Assembly (NCBI GenBank): GCA_029844215.1
Contig: CM056731.1
Span: 78,884,992 to 78,948,991 of the forward strand
Reading direction: 5' to 3'
DNA: 64,000 nt
DNA from: Przewalskia tangutica
Taxonomy: Eukaryota; Streptophyta; Magnoliopsida; Solanales; Solanaceae
How positions within the stretch are numbered: position 1 is the first letter of the stretch; every line of letters begins with the position of its first letter. The position numbers and the translations under genes were made by a program. The notes beneath the pieces are model-generated. The model searched no databases. It saw only the letters and a program-made list of their open reading frames with translations, and was not told the origin of the DNA. Below are positions 1 to 10,500 of the stretch, in pieces.

Positions 1-46
1 CGTCGCCCTACGTACATACTGGAAGTCTGGTATAACATTCTCCTCG

Positions 47-79
47 CTTAGAAACATTCGTCCGAATGTTCCTTCTCAA
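47..79 (-). other. Stem-loop next to the 3' LTR of L0
   Basis: CTTAGAAACATTCG (47-60) faces CGAATGTTCCTTCT (63 onward) across a two-base loop. On the element strand this lies just upstream of the 3' LTR, with a short purine stretch between, where the plus-strand priming site is expected. The same stem-loop occurs at the same place in A1, B, A2 and C. Confidence 0.7.
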
Positions 80-239
80 CAGTATAACGAAGAAGTTCCT
101 TCTAACAAGTTGTCAACGCCACACCTGGCCACGTAATAACACACGTTCTCCTCATTCCTTACTTGTCGTACCCTTCTCGAACACTTGAACTCTTCTAGTA
201 TACGTACTACACTTTAGTCACCGCTTCTGTTGCCAAAAC

Positions 240-460
240 TTTGAGTCACAACCTCCAACTTGGTCATCTTACTAGTCTCAATCTTCCTAAGGATATTCCG
301 GCCTTCACGATCCGACACGGTGAACATATCCACGAACTCATACGATGGTCATCTAAACTTGGGCCTAGCACCCTCGTGACCCTACCACTGGCGGGACCAC
401 CCGGTGACCCTACCTCGAAGCGGGCGCGGGTTGGCCCGCAGCTGCCCCACCGACCCACTT
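240..460 (-). other. Conserved post-gag non-coding block of L0
   Basis: This block is the minus-strand version of a segment found between gag and the 3' LTR in A1, P1, B, A2 and C. It is recognised by the reverse complement of a 'cgttcgaccggtggtcgggc'-type segment and a CGGGTTG-containing stretch near 425-440. No pol-like reading frame passes through it. Short open frames here are not conserved between copies. Confidence 0.55.
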
Positions 461-1139
461 AACGCATCAAGCTCTTGTTTCCGATCCGGAACAATCTTAC
501 CTCTGGTCATAAAAGCTACCACTTCCATTTCACACTACCCGGGGACTTATCACACAATACATTCTAGGCATAAAATGCACTCAAAGGATCACTTGCAAAA
601 GCGGTACTCAAGGCGGCCTTACATCTAAGGTCTCAGCGTAATATTCTAAGCTTCATCATTTCTCACCCCAAGCTTACCCTCTCACTAACCGGGTTCTACA
701 TCACGTTTTAGCACAAAGCTATCCGAACATAACACTTAACACATTATCATAACATCAATACATACAAGTCTCTAGAGGTTAAGGATATACTGAAAATAGG
801 CGGTTCAAAGGACCGCTAGCGGGAACTTCCACGCGACCTCTACCGGGCTGTAGGTGTATGAACATCTGCCCTAGGTAGAAGGTGAAGAACCATGGCCCGA
901 TCTCGTAGTCTGTGCTATCCTACTAGTGCTACCCACAGTGGACAGTTTCTCCCAAAATGGCCTTGCGGCATGTAAAACAAACTCGGACTAGCGACACTCC
1001 CCATTGTGGAGTCTACCACGCCGTCCAACGAGGTAGGGGTTGCTTCAGCTGGTTAACACACCTGCTCTCCCGAAAATCTGAACCCTTGGAGCCCTGACCT
1101 GCTCCTGAAAACTCTGGACGCTATGAAGATTGGAGAGGA
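461..1139 (-). other. Internal sequence of L0 without recognisable gene
   Basis: This stretch lies between the gag remnant and the post-gag block. It is similar in places to P1 around 23,400-23,800, but carries no readable protein and no zinc knuckle that I could find. Confidence 0.5.
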
Positions 1140-1974
1140 CCACTCTGTACTCGCGGAGGCGCATAACTAGTCTGGCTGAGGCGATGCGCCTCGAAAATCA
1201 CCAAAGGACCTGCGATTCGGCCTCTTCTGGCGACTTTTGTCATTAGTCGATTTCTCGCTCCTCACCTCAGTGCATAAGCTGCGTGCGAGCAATGTCCATA
1301 CCGGTGAAGAGCTACACGAACAACTCTGCTAGGTAATCATCGAGCCCTGTAACATATCGGTGGACTCGATCCTCCATACTAGCTACTAATGCGGGGACGT
1401 ACCGGGCCAATGAGTCGAACTCCACATTGTACTCCGCGCGTGCGCGGATTACGCGCAACACCAAAAATGCATGCGCGAGCCCTCTCATACGTGGCGGCAA
1501 GTGTGCAAGAAATGCCTTTGAGAACTCGTCCCATGGCGGAAGTGCATTCTCTCCCGGGGCGGCTCGCGAATCAAACCAATCATTGCGGTATCACGCAGCC
1601 GATGCGAACCTAGGACCACTGACTCGGTCTCCGATGCCTTGATCACTCTCATGATCCGCTGTAACTGCCGGATGAACTCCTGCGGATCATCCTCAGGTCT
1701 CGACCCATAAAACTCTGGCGGGTTACACCTCAGAAAATCCGTAGTCTCAAGTATGCGCTCGGGGTGAACTACGGGTGCTCTGGGGCGAGGCTGCTGCGTC
1801 GGCTTATCCTCAAGTCGGCCCTGACCACGGCCATTAGCGGGCCATCTCGCTTGTAACCCGTCTCCTGCGCTTGACTGTGGGTGGAGGCTCAGTCTTGTGG
1901 TCTCTGTAGAGCTGCGCATTGCTACTCGTATCTCCTCTGCGCCTTCCCACGGGGGTTGCCTTGCGCGGAGGCAT
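1140..1974 (-). pseudogene. gag: gag remnant of L0 (Ty3/gypsy retrotransposon gag)
   Basis: The start is the ATG at 1974-1972, opening MPPRKAT, the family's usual start. A frame covering 2132-1485 contains ETTDFLRCNPPEFYGSRPED and EFIRQLQRIMRVIKASETES. A second frame at 1500-1312 continues with EYNVEFDSLARYVPALVASM and EDRVHRYVTGLDDYLAE. These are the capsid-like motifs of plant Retrotrans_gag proteins, which assemble the particle that packages element RNA. The two frames are offset, so the copy is frameshifted near 1490. The C-terminal part decays below about 1140 and no CCHC knuckle is visible. Unlike A1, A2 and C, the capsid core is present. Some frameshifts may be consensus errors. Confidence 0.8.
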
Positions 1975-2161
1975 AACTGGTAAAAACGAGATACGTCAGA
2001 GGGGTTCAACTTACAACACGACTCTAAGGCACGATCTCGGAATGAGAAGAATGAAACCAATCCTAAATGTCCTATAGCCTCACGATTATAGATGTGGTGC
2101 AACACACCGATAATCAAGACTCTACTAGACACGATGCGTAGACACTTTCAGAGGATTAAGC

Positions 2162-2174
2162 GCTCACGATACCA
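2162..2174 (-). other. Primer binding site of L0 (tRNA-iMet type, altered)
   Basis: The plus strand reads GCTCACGATACCA where the intact copies read GCTCTGATACCA. It lies four bases inside the LTR end. The only change is CTG to CACG, the recurring CHG-type difference. Confidence 0.8.
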
Positions 2175-2178
2175 CTTT

Positions 2179-2425
2179 TGTCACGACCGAACCGGGCGTG
2201 GTGCCTACCGGGCACCCTAGTGATACAACATCAGAGAAAATCTGCGGATATAAAAACATGAACTTGAATTATTAGAAAAAATAAATAAACAGGCCAACCA
2301 GCGATTTGCCTTCATCGTATATACATAAATACCGACAATTATCCTTTTTACAAACCACGCTTACAACGATTATTCTGAGACCTCTAAGATTTATACAACA
2401 ACTATGACGAGACAGGGCCCCGCCA
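2179..2425 (-). repeat. 5' LTR of L0, terminal 247 bp
   Basis: It begins TGTCACGACCGAACCGGGC, the reverse complement of the LTR 3' end. It runs to '...gggccccgccat', where the A1 LTR starts. Bases 2240-2425 are repeated with small differences at 11151-11340, on the far side of A1. Confidence 0.8.
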
Positions 2426-2629
2426 TGTTATACCCCGTAGTTCCAGGGTATGTATGCGAGGACGTACGTACGAGAATACGACAGAAAGATTGGAAAGGAA
2501 GAAAGAGGCGATTTTTCCACGGAAACGTTTAGGTTTTGTGAAGGAAAAAGGTTCGTTTATGGAATTGGATTCCCAGTTTGGTATTCGGACTTCTGGAATA
2601 TTAGAGAATTATGGAATTTTATTTTGAAA

Positions 2630-3112
2630 ATGGTCACGTGGGGCCCACGGGAGAAATTCTGATTTTGTGGGGCCGCTTTGATTTTGAGATTTTGGCGTTT
2701 GGATATTTTGGAAGGCGAAATATTTTGGGCGAATCGGGGCGACACGTGTCACCCCCATGTGGCACCTTTGGGCCGAAATATGTTTGTGCACAACACCCGG
2801 TTAGAGTCGTTTTTCGACGAAACGTTCTACCTAACTTGCGAAGGGTAAATTACGGCTATGTCATTTAGTATTTTTGCGGATTTTTCCGAGAGGCGGAACA
2901 TTTTGGACCAACGAGAGGGCGGCACTTGGCACCCTCTCATTGGTGGGCAAAGTGGGCATACGTGGACGATTGGGAAGGCAAGTGGGAGATATTTTTGGTA
3001 GATATTTTGTGTGCAAGTTGGCTAGGTACACATGGGTGAATCTTGGCCCTACACTTGCCTAACACTTGGTGTAATCTTGGCCATTGGTTGGCTTTCACTT
3101 GACCTATAAATA
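2630..3112 (+). promoter_or_regulatory. A1 5' LTR promoter module
   Basis: From 2631, TGGTCACGTGGGGCCCACGG holds a G-box-like CACGTGG and a GGGCCCAC that fits the TCP-type site GGNCCCAC. The perfect palindrome GACACGTGTC (2741-2750) is of ABRE/G-box type. A CCATTGG box at 3081 and a TATA box CTATAAATA at 3104-3112 follow, so transcription probably starts near 3130-3145. The factor assignments are from motif resemblance only. Confidence 0.6.
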
Positions 3113-4086
3113 CCCCTCCCTTTGAAGACTAATTCATTCACAAATTGCCTAAGTCTTGAAAGCTTCTTCCTTCCCCCTTAGTATAGTGTCTTGGCGAGCC
3201 CCTCTCTCCCCCTTGGCGAGAGTCCCCACAGTGGGGTAGGCCGAGGGTAGACACCACTCCTTTGAGGTGCTAGTAGTGGGTACCCACTGCCTAGTTGCTT
3301 TCGTATAATACCCACTTTGTGGTATAGAAATACTCTCAGTATTGTTATAATGCCCAAATACCTTAGCCGTATACCTTGTAGTATTCTAAGGTTATACCTA
3401 TCTGAAAAGCCAGAAAATACTATTATACTTCCGTCGATCCTGAAAACCGAAACCCTAGGAAAATCTCCATAGTCAGTTGGAGTATTGTGTAGAAGTTGGT
3501 TAGAACTTCTAAGGGTGGTTTAGAGCGGGTTGGGCCTTCGGAGTTGGAGCTAAGCGATTGCCCGGGATCGACTTTATACTTGGATAATTATGGGCTTATC
3601 GAGGTAATTATCTTGTCCCTATTGTAATTGGATATTCATGTTGTAGGAGTATATAGTTGAAGTATACTATATATAGTCTTGAGTAATTACATAGATTTGT
3701 ATTCTGATAGACTTGTGTAGTAGTGCAGTGGAGTAGAATTGTACCCGTTAGGGTTAGATGTATAACCCACGGTTGGCTTGGTGGCGGCCTCGATAGAGGA
3801 GGAGATTTCTGTTGTTGCGGGAGAGTCTTTGCGAATTTTACGTAGAAAGTTCTACGATGAGACCTAAATGTTAATAAAGCGCCTTGTGGCCTTATAGGTG
3901 GATGTACTACGTGTGGCGCGATCTACGTGGCTTAAGGGTAGCCGGCGTTTGGAAGTACTTGGGCGTTTTGCTGTAGTCGATACTCGTCGCGGTATGTGAA
4001 CCTCTTCCTATCTCTCTAGCATGATATGAGTGAACTATGTAGTGCGGTGAGACGTCATGTGCTAAATGTGTTTGAGTAGTTTAAAA

Positions 4087-4140
4087 CATAAAGTGTTATA
4101 ACGACTTTACGGAAGTTGGTTATAACGACTTTATGTTAGT
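4087..4140 (+). repeat. LTR dyad module (A1 5' LTR)
   Basis: CATAAAG, GTTATAAC and CTTTACG/CTTTATG are arranged as an imperfect palindrome, then repeated after a GGAAGTTGG spacer. A weaker second copy lies at about 4290-4325, reading GTTATACTAGCTTTATGG then GGTATAACGGCTTAAG. The module recurs in every LTR here, on both strands. Confidence 0.6.
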
Positions 4141-4404
4141 AAGAAAATACTGTGGTTTTAAAAGGTAACGATTTGAACTATAAGCGGCTTGTTATATGAT
4201 AAGAAAGAACTTGAAGTATTTTCAAAAGATTTTTGAATCATTTTGAAAGGAGAAGTAATACTTGGTGTTTGAAAACTTAAGAGTTATACTAGCTTTATGG
4301 GAAGTTAGGTATAACGGCTTAAGAATGCTTTCTTGATTTGAAATCGGAATGTGTATCGACAAACCAACTGCGGCGTTAATAAAAGGAAATGTTTTGAATA
4401 ATTA

Positions 4405-4505
4405 AGTATTATTAAAACCAGTAGAAACTTCCATCTGCATAGAAGCTAAGATGAGACAAAATGATATTTCTAGATCATGCATTCTTTGTAATAAGATTGT
4501 TATAA
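4405..4505 (+). repeat. Conserved LTR core block (A1 5' LTR)
   Basis: The block runs from the AAACCAGTAGAAACTTCC region through ATCTGCATAGAAGCTAAGAT to a TCTAGATCATG segment. It is the most constant part of the LTRs and recurs about 13 times in the window. It is missing from the B LTRs. Confidence 0.6.
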
Positions 4506-5072
4506 ACAAGAATATCCTACTCACATATAAGGCTTATGTTTCTCAGATTATTTAAAAGAATTATATTCTTAAATGAATAAGACTATGAACTACGAAACCT
4601 TTCTAAAATAAGAAACGTGAACATTTGAAATTAGGCAAACTTGGACGTTTGAAAAATAATGTTGTTACTTGATTTTACAAAGGTAAGAGTTTTGGTTTTC
4701 TTAAAAGGACAGTCACTCTATTTTATACTACGGGTATTGTGTGACTTATGTGAAAGAAACAGATCTTTTTTTTAAGATTTTAATGTGTGAAGTACTTTGG
4801 GGATAGATGCAGAACTTGTTAGTAGAAAGTACCTTGTGAATAACTTGATTGTATTGGTTTGTGATAGCCTTGTAATACTTTCTTGTTGCTTTGATAAGTA
4901 AACGTGTTAGGATGCTACGTGTGTTAGTATCTTGTGATGTTTGTGTAAAGGGGTTTCCCTTGATTGTGCTTATTAACTATCAGTCGTTATGATAGTATGG
5001 TGGCATTCATCTCTTGAGATGATTAGGGGTTAAGGCGCCTCCGTCACGGGGTAGACTCGGTGATGCAGGACC

Positions 5073-5290
5073 GTGATTCGAGAATACCTCATGCGGGTCT
5101 GAGGGCCTATGCGAGCTACGAGAGTTCGAGTTAGTGTCGTCCTTTATGGGCACGCGGTCCTTGTGGCCATGCGGACTCGAAAGTCGGGGCGATGCGGGAG
5201 TAGCTACCTCGATGCGGGAATACCTCATGCGGGCGATGAGATTGGCCTACGCGGGTGCGGGAAGTTCGAGGACTGAAGCGCACATTAGAT
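5073..5290 (+). repeat. Tandem cassette of A-type LTR (about 128-bp unit, 2 copies)
   Basis: Two diverged copies share GAATACCTCATGCGGG and an AGTTCGAG end, starting near 5082 and 5210. The same cassette is in the other A-type LTRs (about 10130-10345, 34975-35180, 40740-40945). It is inverted in the C LTRs. Confidence 0.7.
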
Positions 5291-6100
5291 CTGCGGGCAA
5301 GTGGCGGCTTTGATCATGTGATGCAGACAGATCTTATAATCTGATTTATGACCTTGTTGGTACTGTGGGTGTTAGTAGTCGGCTATGCCTTCGTACTTAC
5401 CCTGTATAGTTTTATTAGGACACAGGTGGGACCTGGTGTTCATGTGTATTCCTTGGTGCTTGTATATCATAAACTGCCGGCAGTGAGGAAGGTATTCCAC
5501 GGGCACGATTGATGTTGTGGGCGTGAGACCCATTGTTAAATTGAGTGATGACTTGAGGCGTGAGTCACGACTTGACATATTTGCTTATTTATGGTGAGCG
5601 TAGTTTGGTTATCATACATGTCTCTGCTTTGTATAGACTACTATGATTTCATTCTGATGTTATTTTTAGTTTCACATACTAAATTTGTTATCTTGACCTC
5701 GCCCGAGGCTGCGTTCATGCCGCGAGTTGAGGTACATCGATCGTTGATCCTAGCTCTCGGTCACGGATTCGGCGTTTGGGAAGCTCCGTTTCTCGGAGGC
5801 TTATCGGTGGTATAGTCCTGTCGTAGTAAGTGTTTACATTCGGGTGTGGCGGGGCCCTGTCCGCCATTGTGTCGTATCATTCTTAGAGGTGCAGTAATGC
5901 GTGCAGGCGGGGTTGGTAAAAGGATTAAAATTCATTTGTAAAAGAGTTGATGGTTATATATATGCGAAAGGCAAGTTTTCCTGATTATTGTTTTATATTT
6001 ACGTTATCTCATGTTGTTGTTTTATGTTCGATTACTCGATGTTGTGTCACTAGGGTGCGGGGTAAGGCACGATCCACGGGCGATTTGGTCGTGACAAAAG

Positions 6101-6111
6101 TGGTATCGAGC
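6101..6111 (+). other. Primer binding site of A1 (altered)
   Basis: It reads TGGTATCGAGC where P1 and F have TGGTATCAGAGC. It lies four bases after the LTR end. The loss of one base in CAG matches the CHG pattern seen throughout. Confidence 0.85.
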
Positions 6112-6294
6112 GATTAATCCTCGGAAAGTGTCTGAGAACCGTATCGATGAAGTCTTGATTATCGGAGTGTTGTGCACCACAATGTCGAGGAGGCTATAGG
6201 ATATTTAGGATTAGTTTCTATTCTTCTCACTCGAGATCGTGCCTTAGAGGCGTGTTGTAAGTTGGACCCTCGGCGAAATTATTTCCTTATCATT

Positions 6295-6745
6295 ATGCCT
6301 CGCGTAGGCAACCGGGCGGAGGGCAAGGCGACCAAGAGAGGCTGCGAGTAGAGTTCGAGAGGGTGGCGAGGGCACAGGCCCAATCATTACCTATAGTAGT
6401 GCTTCATTCGGGAGTTTTGCGGCGTCACTAGCCCAGAGAGTTTAGCGGCAGCGGTGCCTCTGATGACCATAATATTTGAACCTTGGTTCCACGGCCAGGG
6501 AGCAGAGAATATAGATTGCGAGACAACCTTGTTACTAGCTATGGATTTGGCTACGGAGAGTATACCGATGTATCGCGAGTCTTGATGACTACCTAAGAAG
6601 GTTGTGCAAGAGTAATCCTTGATTAGGCTTGAGCATGGCACGTATGCGGGCTTATGCGCAGTGCGAAAGCGTAGAGATCGGCGGGTTAACGAAGAAGCGA
6701 GAAGAGGGCGAGCGTGAGGTCCTTTGGTAACTTTCAAGGTGAGTA
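6295..6745 (+). pseudogene. gag: gag remnant of A1, capsid core deleted
   Basis: The start at 6295 (ATGCCTCGCGTAGGCAACC) aligns with the gag starts of P1 and F. The N-terminal segment is recognisable down to the DNA matching '...ttactagctatggatttgg' near 6535. The sequence then jumps to the part that in P1 encodes HRYVTGLDDYLVES (near 6570-6610). About 0.46 kb is missing, which in P1 holds the EFIRQLQRIM and FLTHFLPSQ capsid motifs. The remnant ends at '...ggtaactttcaag', joined to a GTGAGTATACCTTAAG stretch that in C lies well beyond gag, so the C-terminus and zinc knuckle are also lost. No frame is open throughout. A2 and C share the capsid deletion. Confidence 0.75.
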
Positions 6746-7039
6746 TACCTTAAGTGCTATGTTACGATAGCGAGTGTTAGTTGTGATTAGAATCATGGTG
6801 GGTTAGCAGAGTAAGATTTTGGGGATAGAAGGTGTGAGCCTTAGAGTGTTATACGTAAAGACCTTAGAGGTAAGGCCGTCTCGAGAAAGGTGTAGTGTTA
6901 TGTTTGACCCTTATAGGAGTGCATAGTGCGTGAGCTATGTTCGTGGGATAAGTCCACGAGTAGCGTGATTTGAAAGAAGGTAGTCGAGCTAGGAAGACCG
7001 CTAGGTTTCGTAATATGATTTGTGAAATTATTCCTTGGG

Positions 7040-7240
7040 AGCTAGTGTTTTGCGCAATGCGGGTCGGGTTGAGGCCGTGTTGCGGGTCAACCCGGCGGTA
7101 TGGTGGTGGTCGGTTGTGGTGGTCCCGCCTTGTGGTAGGGTCATGAGGTGTTAGGCCCGTGTTTAGTTAGCCAGCGTGCAAGTTCGTGGATGCGTTCGAC
7201 CGGTGGTCGGGCCGATGGGGCGACCTATCGTGTTCCGGTC
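7040..7240 (+). other. Conserved post-gag block with hairpin (A1)
   Basis: CGGGTTGA (7065-7072) and TCAACCCG (7087-7094) form a perfect 8-bp inverted repeat with a 14-base loop. It is followed by a G/C-rich stretch shared with P1, B, A2, C and L0. It is non-coding as far as I can see and sits where pol would be in an autonomous element. A packaging or dimerisation role is only a guess. Confidence 0.5.
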
Positions 7241-7494
7241 GAGTCGTTCCTCGGCGGTGTTGTTGTTATCGAAAAGGTTGTGAGGTTGCAGGGTGCCTAC
7301 CTTCACCTTATAATGAGACAGATGGAGCCAGTGCGTTGTTTCTCTTCGGGAGTTTGTACGAGCGGGGCTAGGAACTTCGGGTAAGTCTCGAGTCGCGTTC
7401 GCCTCGGGCGGTGTTTTGATTTGGGGGTATTTGTGGCGAGGATTGTTTCGTAAGTATAGTAGTGAAGACTATCTTGCACGTGTTCGTTTTGAGA

Positions 7495-7534
7495 CTTAGA
7501 AGGAACATTCGGGGCGAATGTTTCTAAGGAAGAA
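7495..7534 (+). other. Stem-loop and purine tract before A1 3' LTR
   Basis: CTTAGAAGGAACATTCG (7495-7511) pairs with CGAATGTTTCTAAG (7515-7528): 8 bp next to the loop, a small bulge, then 6 bp. The loop is three G. The purine run AAGGAAGAA (7526-7534) directly abuts the LTR at 7535 and is the probable plus-strand priming site. Confidence 0.7.
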
Positions 7535-10500
7535 TGTTATACCCGTAGTTCGAGGGTATGTATGCGAGGGCGTGCGTGCGAGAATCTGACGAAAGATTGG
7601 AAAGGAAGAAAGAGGCGATTTTTCCACGGAAAAGTTTAGGTTTTGTGAAGGAAAAGGTTCGTTTATGGGAATTGGATTCCCAGTTTGGTATTCGGACTTC
7701 TGGAATATTAGAGAATTATGGAATTTTATTTTGAAAATGGTCACGTGGGGCCACGGGAGAAATTCTGGTTTTGTGGGGCGCTTTGATTTTGAGATTTTGG
7801 CGTTTTGGATATTTTCGGAAGGCGAAATATTTTGGGCGAATCGGGCGACACGTGTCACCCCCATGTGGCACCTTTGGGCGAAATATGTTTGTGCACAACA
7901 CCGGTTAGAGTCGTTTTCGGCGAAGCGTTACCTAACTGCGAAGGGTAAATTACGGCTATGTCATTTAGTATTTTTGCGGATTTTCGAGAGGCGGAACATT
8001 TTGGACCAACGAGAGGCGCTTGGCACCGTTTGGTGGGCAAAGTGGGACACGTGGACGATTGGGAAGGCAAGTGGGAGATATTTTTGGTAGATATTTTGTG
8101 TGCAAGTTGGCTAGGTACACATGGGTGAATCTTGGCCTACACTTGCCTAACACTTGGTGTAATCTTGGCCATTGGTTGGCTTTCACTTGACCTATAAATA
8201 CCCTCCCTTTGAAGACTAATTCATTCCAAATTGCCTAAATCTTGAAAGCTTCTTCCTTCCTTAGTATAGTGTCTTGGCGAGAGCCCTCTCCCCCTTCGAG
8301 AGTCCCACTAGTGGGGTAGGCGAGGGTAGACACCCCTTTGAGGTGCTAGTAGTGGGGTACCCACTGCCTAGTTGCTTTCGTATAATACCATTTGTGGTAT
8401 AGAAATACTCTCAGTATTGTTATAATGCCCAAATACCTTAGCCGTATACCTTGTAGTATTCTAAGGTTATACCTATCTGAAAAGCCAGAAAATACTATTA
8501 TACTTCCGTCGATCCACAAAAAACCGAAACCTAGGAAAATCTCCATAGTCAGTTTGGAGTATTGTGTAGAAGTTGGTTAGAACTTCTAAGGGTGGTTTAG
8601 AGCGGGTTGGGCGCTCGGAGTTGGAGCTAATCGATTGCCCAGGATCGACTTTATACTTGGATAATTATGGGCTTATCGAGGTAATTATCTTGTCCCCCTA
8701 TTGTAATTGGATATTCATGTTGTAGGAGTATATAGTTGAAGTATACTATATATAGTACTGAACTGTAATTACATGGGCGTATTCTGATAGACTTGTGTAG
8801 TAGTAGTGTAGTGGAGTAGAATTGTACCGTTAGGTTAGATGTATAACCCCTGGTTGGCTTGGTAGCGGCCTCGATAGAGAGGAGATTTCTGTGTTGCGGG
8901 GAGTCTTTGAATTTTTACGTAGAAAGTTCTACGATGAGACCTAAATGTTAATAAGCGCCTTGTGGCCTTATAGGTGGATGTACTACGTGTGGCGCGATCT
9001 ACGTGGCTTAAGGGTAGCGGCGTTTGGAAGTACTTGGGCGTTTTGCTGTAGTCGATACTCGTCGCGGGTATGTGAACCTCTTCCTATCTCTCTGCATGAT
9101 ATGAGTGAACTATGTAGTGCGGTGAGCGTACGTGCTAAATGTGTTTGAGTAGTTTAAAACATAAAGTGTTATAAGGCTTTACGGGAAGTTGGTTATAACT
9201 TTATGTTAGTAAGAAAATACGTGGTTTTTAAAAGTAATGATTTGAACTATAAGCGGCTTGTTATATGATAAGAAAGAACTTGAAGTATTTTCAAAAGATT
9301 TTGAATCATTTTGAAAGGAGAAGTAATACTTGGTGTTTGAAAACTTAAGAGTTATACTAGCTTTATGGGAAGTTAGGTATAACGGCTTAAGAATGCTTTC
9401 TTGATTTGGAAATCGAATGTGTATCGACAAACCAACTGCGGCGTTAATAAAAGGAAATGTTTTGAATAATTAAGTATTATTAAAACCGGAGAAACTTCCA
9501 TCTGCATAGAAGCTAAGATGAGACAAAATGATATTTCTAGATCATGGTTCTTTGTAATAAGATTGTTATAAACAAGAATATCCTACTCACATATAAGGCT
9601 TATGTTTCTCAGATTATTTAAAAGAGAATTATATTCTTAAATGAATAAGACTATGAACTACGAAACCTTTCTAAAATAAGAAACGTGAACATTTGAAATT
9701 AGGCAAACTTGGGCGTTTGAAAAATAATGTTGTTACTTGATTTTACAAAGGTAAGAGTTTTAGTTTTCTTAAAAGATGATCACTCTATTTTATACTACGG
9801 GTATTGTGTGACTTATGTGAAAAAGCAGATCTTTGTTTTAAGATTTTAATGTGTGAAGTACTTTGGGGATAGATACAGAACTTGTTAGTAGAAAGTACCT
9901 TGTGTGAATAACTTGATTGTATTGGTTTGTGATAGCCTTGTAATACTTTCTTGTTGCTTTGATAAGTAAACGTGTTAGGATGCTACGTGTGTTAGTATCT
10001 TGTGATGTTTGTGTAGAGGGGTTTCCCTTGATTGTGCTTATTAACTATCGATCGTTATGATAGTATGGTGGCATTCATCTCTTGAGATGATTAGGGTTAA
10101 GCCCTCCGTCGCGGGGTAGACTCGGTGATGCAGGACCATGATTCGAGAATACCTCATGCGGGTCTGAGGGCCTATGCGGAGCTCTGAGAGTTCGAGTTAG
10201 TGTCGTCCTTTATGGGCATGCGGTCGCTTGTGGCGTGCGGACTCGAAAGTCGGGGCGATCGGGAGTAGCTACCTCGATGCGGGAATACCTCGTGCGGGCG
10301 ATGAGATTGGCCTATCGCGGTGCGGGAAGTTCGAGGACTAGGCGCGCATTAGATCTGCGGGCAAGTGGCGGCTTTGATCATGTGACGATGCAGGCAGATC
10401 TTATGATCTGATTTATGACCTTGTTGGTGCTGTAGGTGTTAGTAGTCGGCTATGCCTTCGTATTTACCTGTATAGTTTTATTAGGACAGTGGGACACGGT

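Larger units (their letters stand above)
1..2425 (-). mobile_element. Element L0: minus-strand gag-only LTR retrotransposon, partial
   Basis: Read on the minus strand, the 5' LTR begins at 2179 (TGTCACGACC on plus) and is followed by a PBS, a gag remnant and about 0.9 kb of post-gag sequence. The head of the 3' LTR is at 1-37, ending GGTATAACA on plus. The internal region is about 2.1 kb with no recognisable pol. The 5' LTR is present only for its last 247 bases; at 2426 plus element A1 begins. The outer part of the 3' LTR lies outside the window. Confidence 0.8.
2426..6096 (+). repeat. A1 5' LTR
   Basis: It begins TGTTATACCCCGTAGTTCC and ends GGTCGTGACA, followed four bases later by the PBS. 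In order it holds an upstream palindrome/promoter module (about +200 to +690), a GC-rich leader, the dyad module near 4087-4140, a conserved core near 4405-4500, and a variable tandem cassette at 5073-5290. A tail shared with all other LTRs follows. Confidence 0.9.

Noticed and set aside
6735..6765. CAAG/GTGAGTATACC as a plant splice donor after gag in A1 and A2
   Set aside because: In C the same GTGAGTATACC stretch is far from gag and preceded by other sequence, so the junction is better explained by a deletion; no acceptor stands out.
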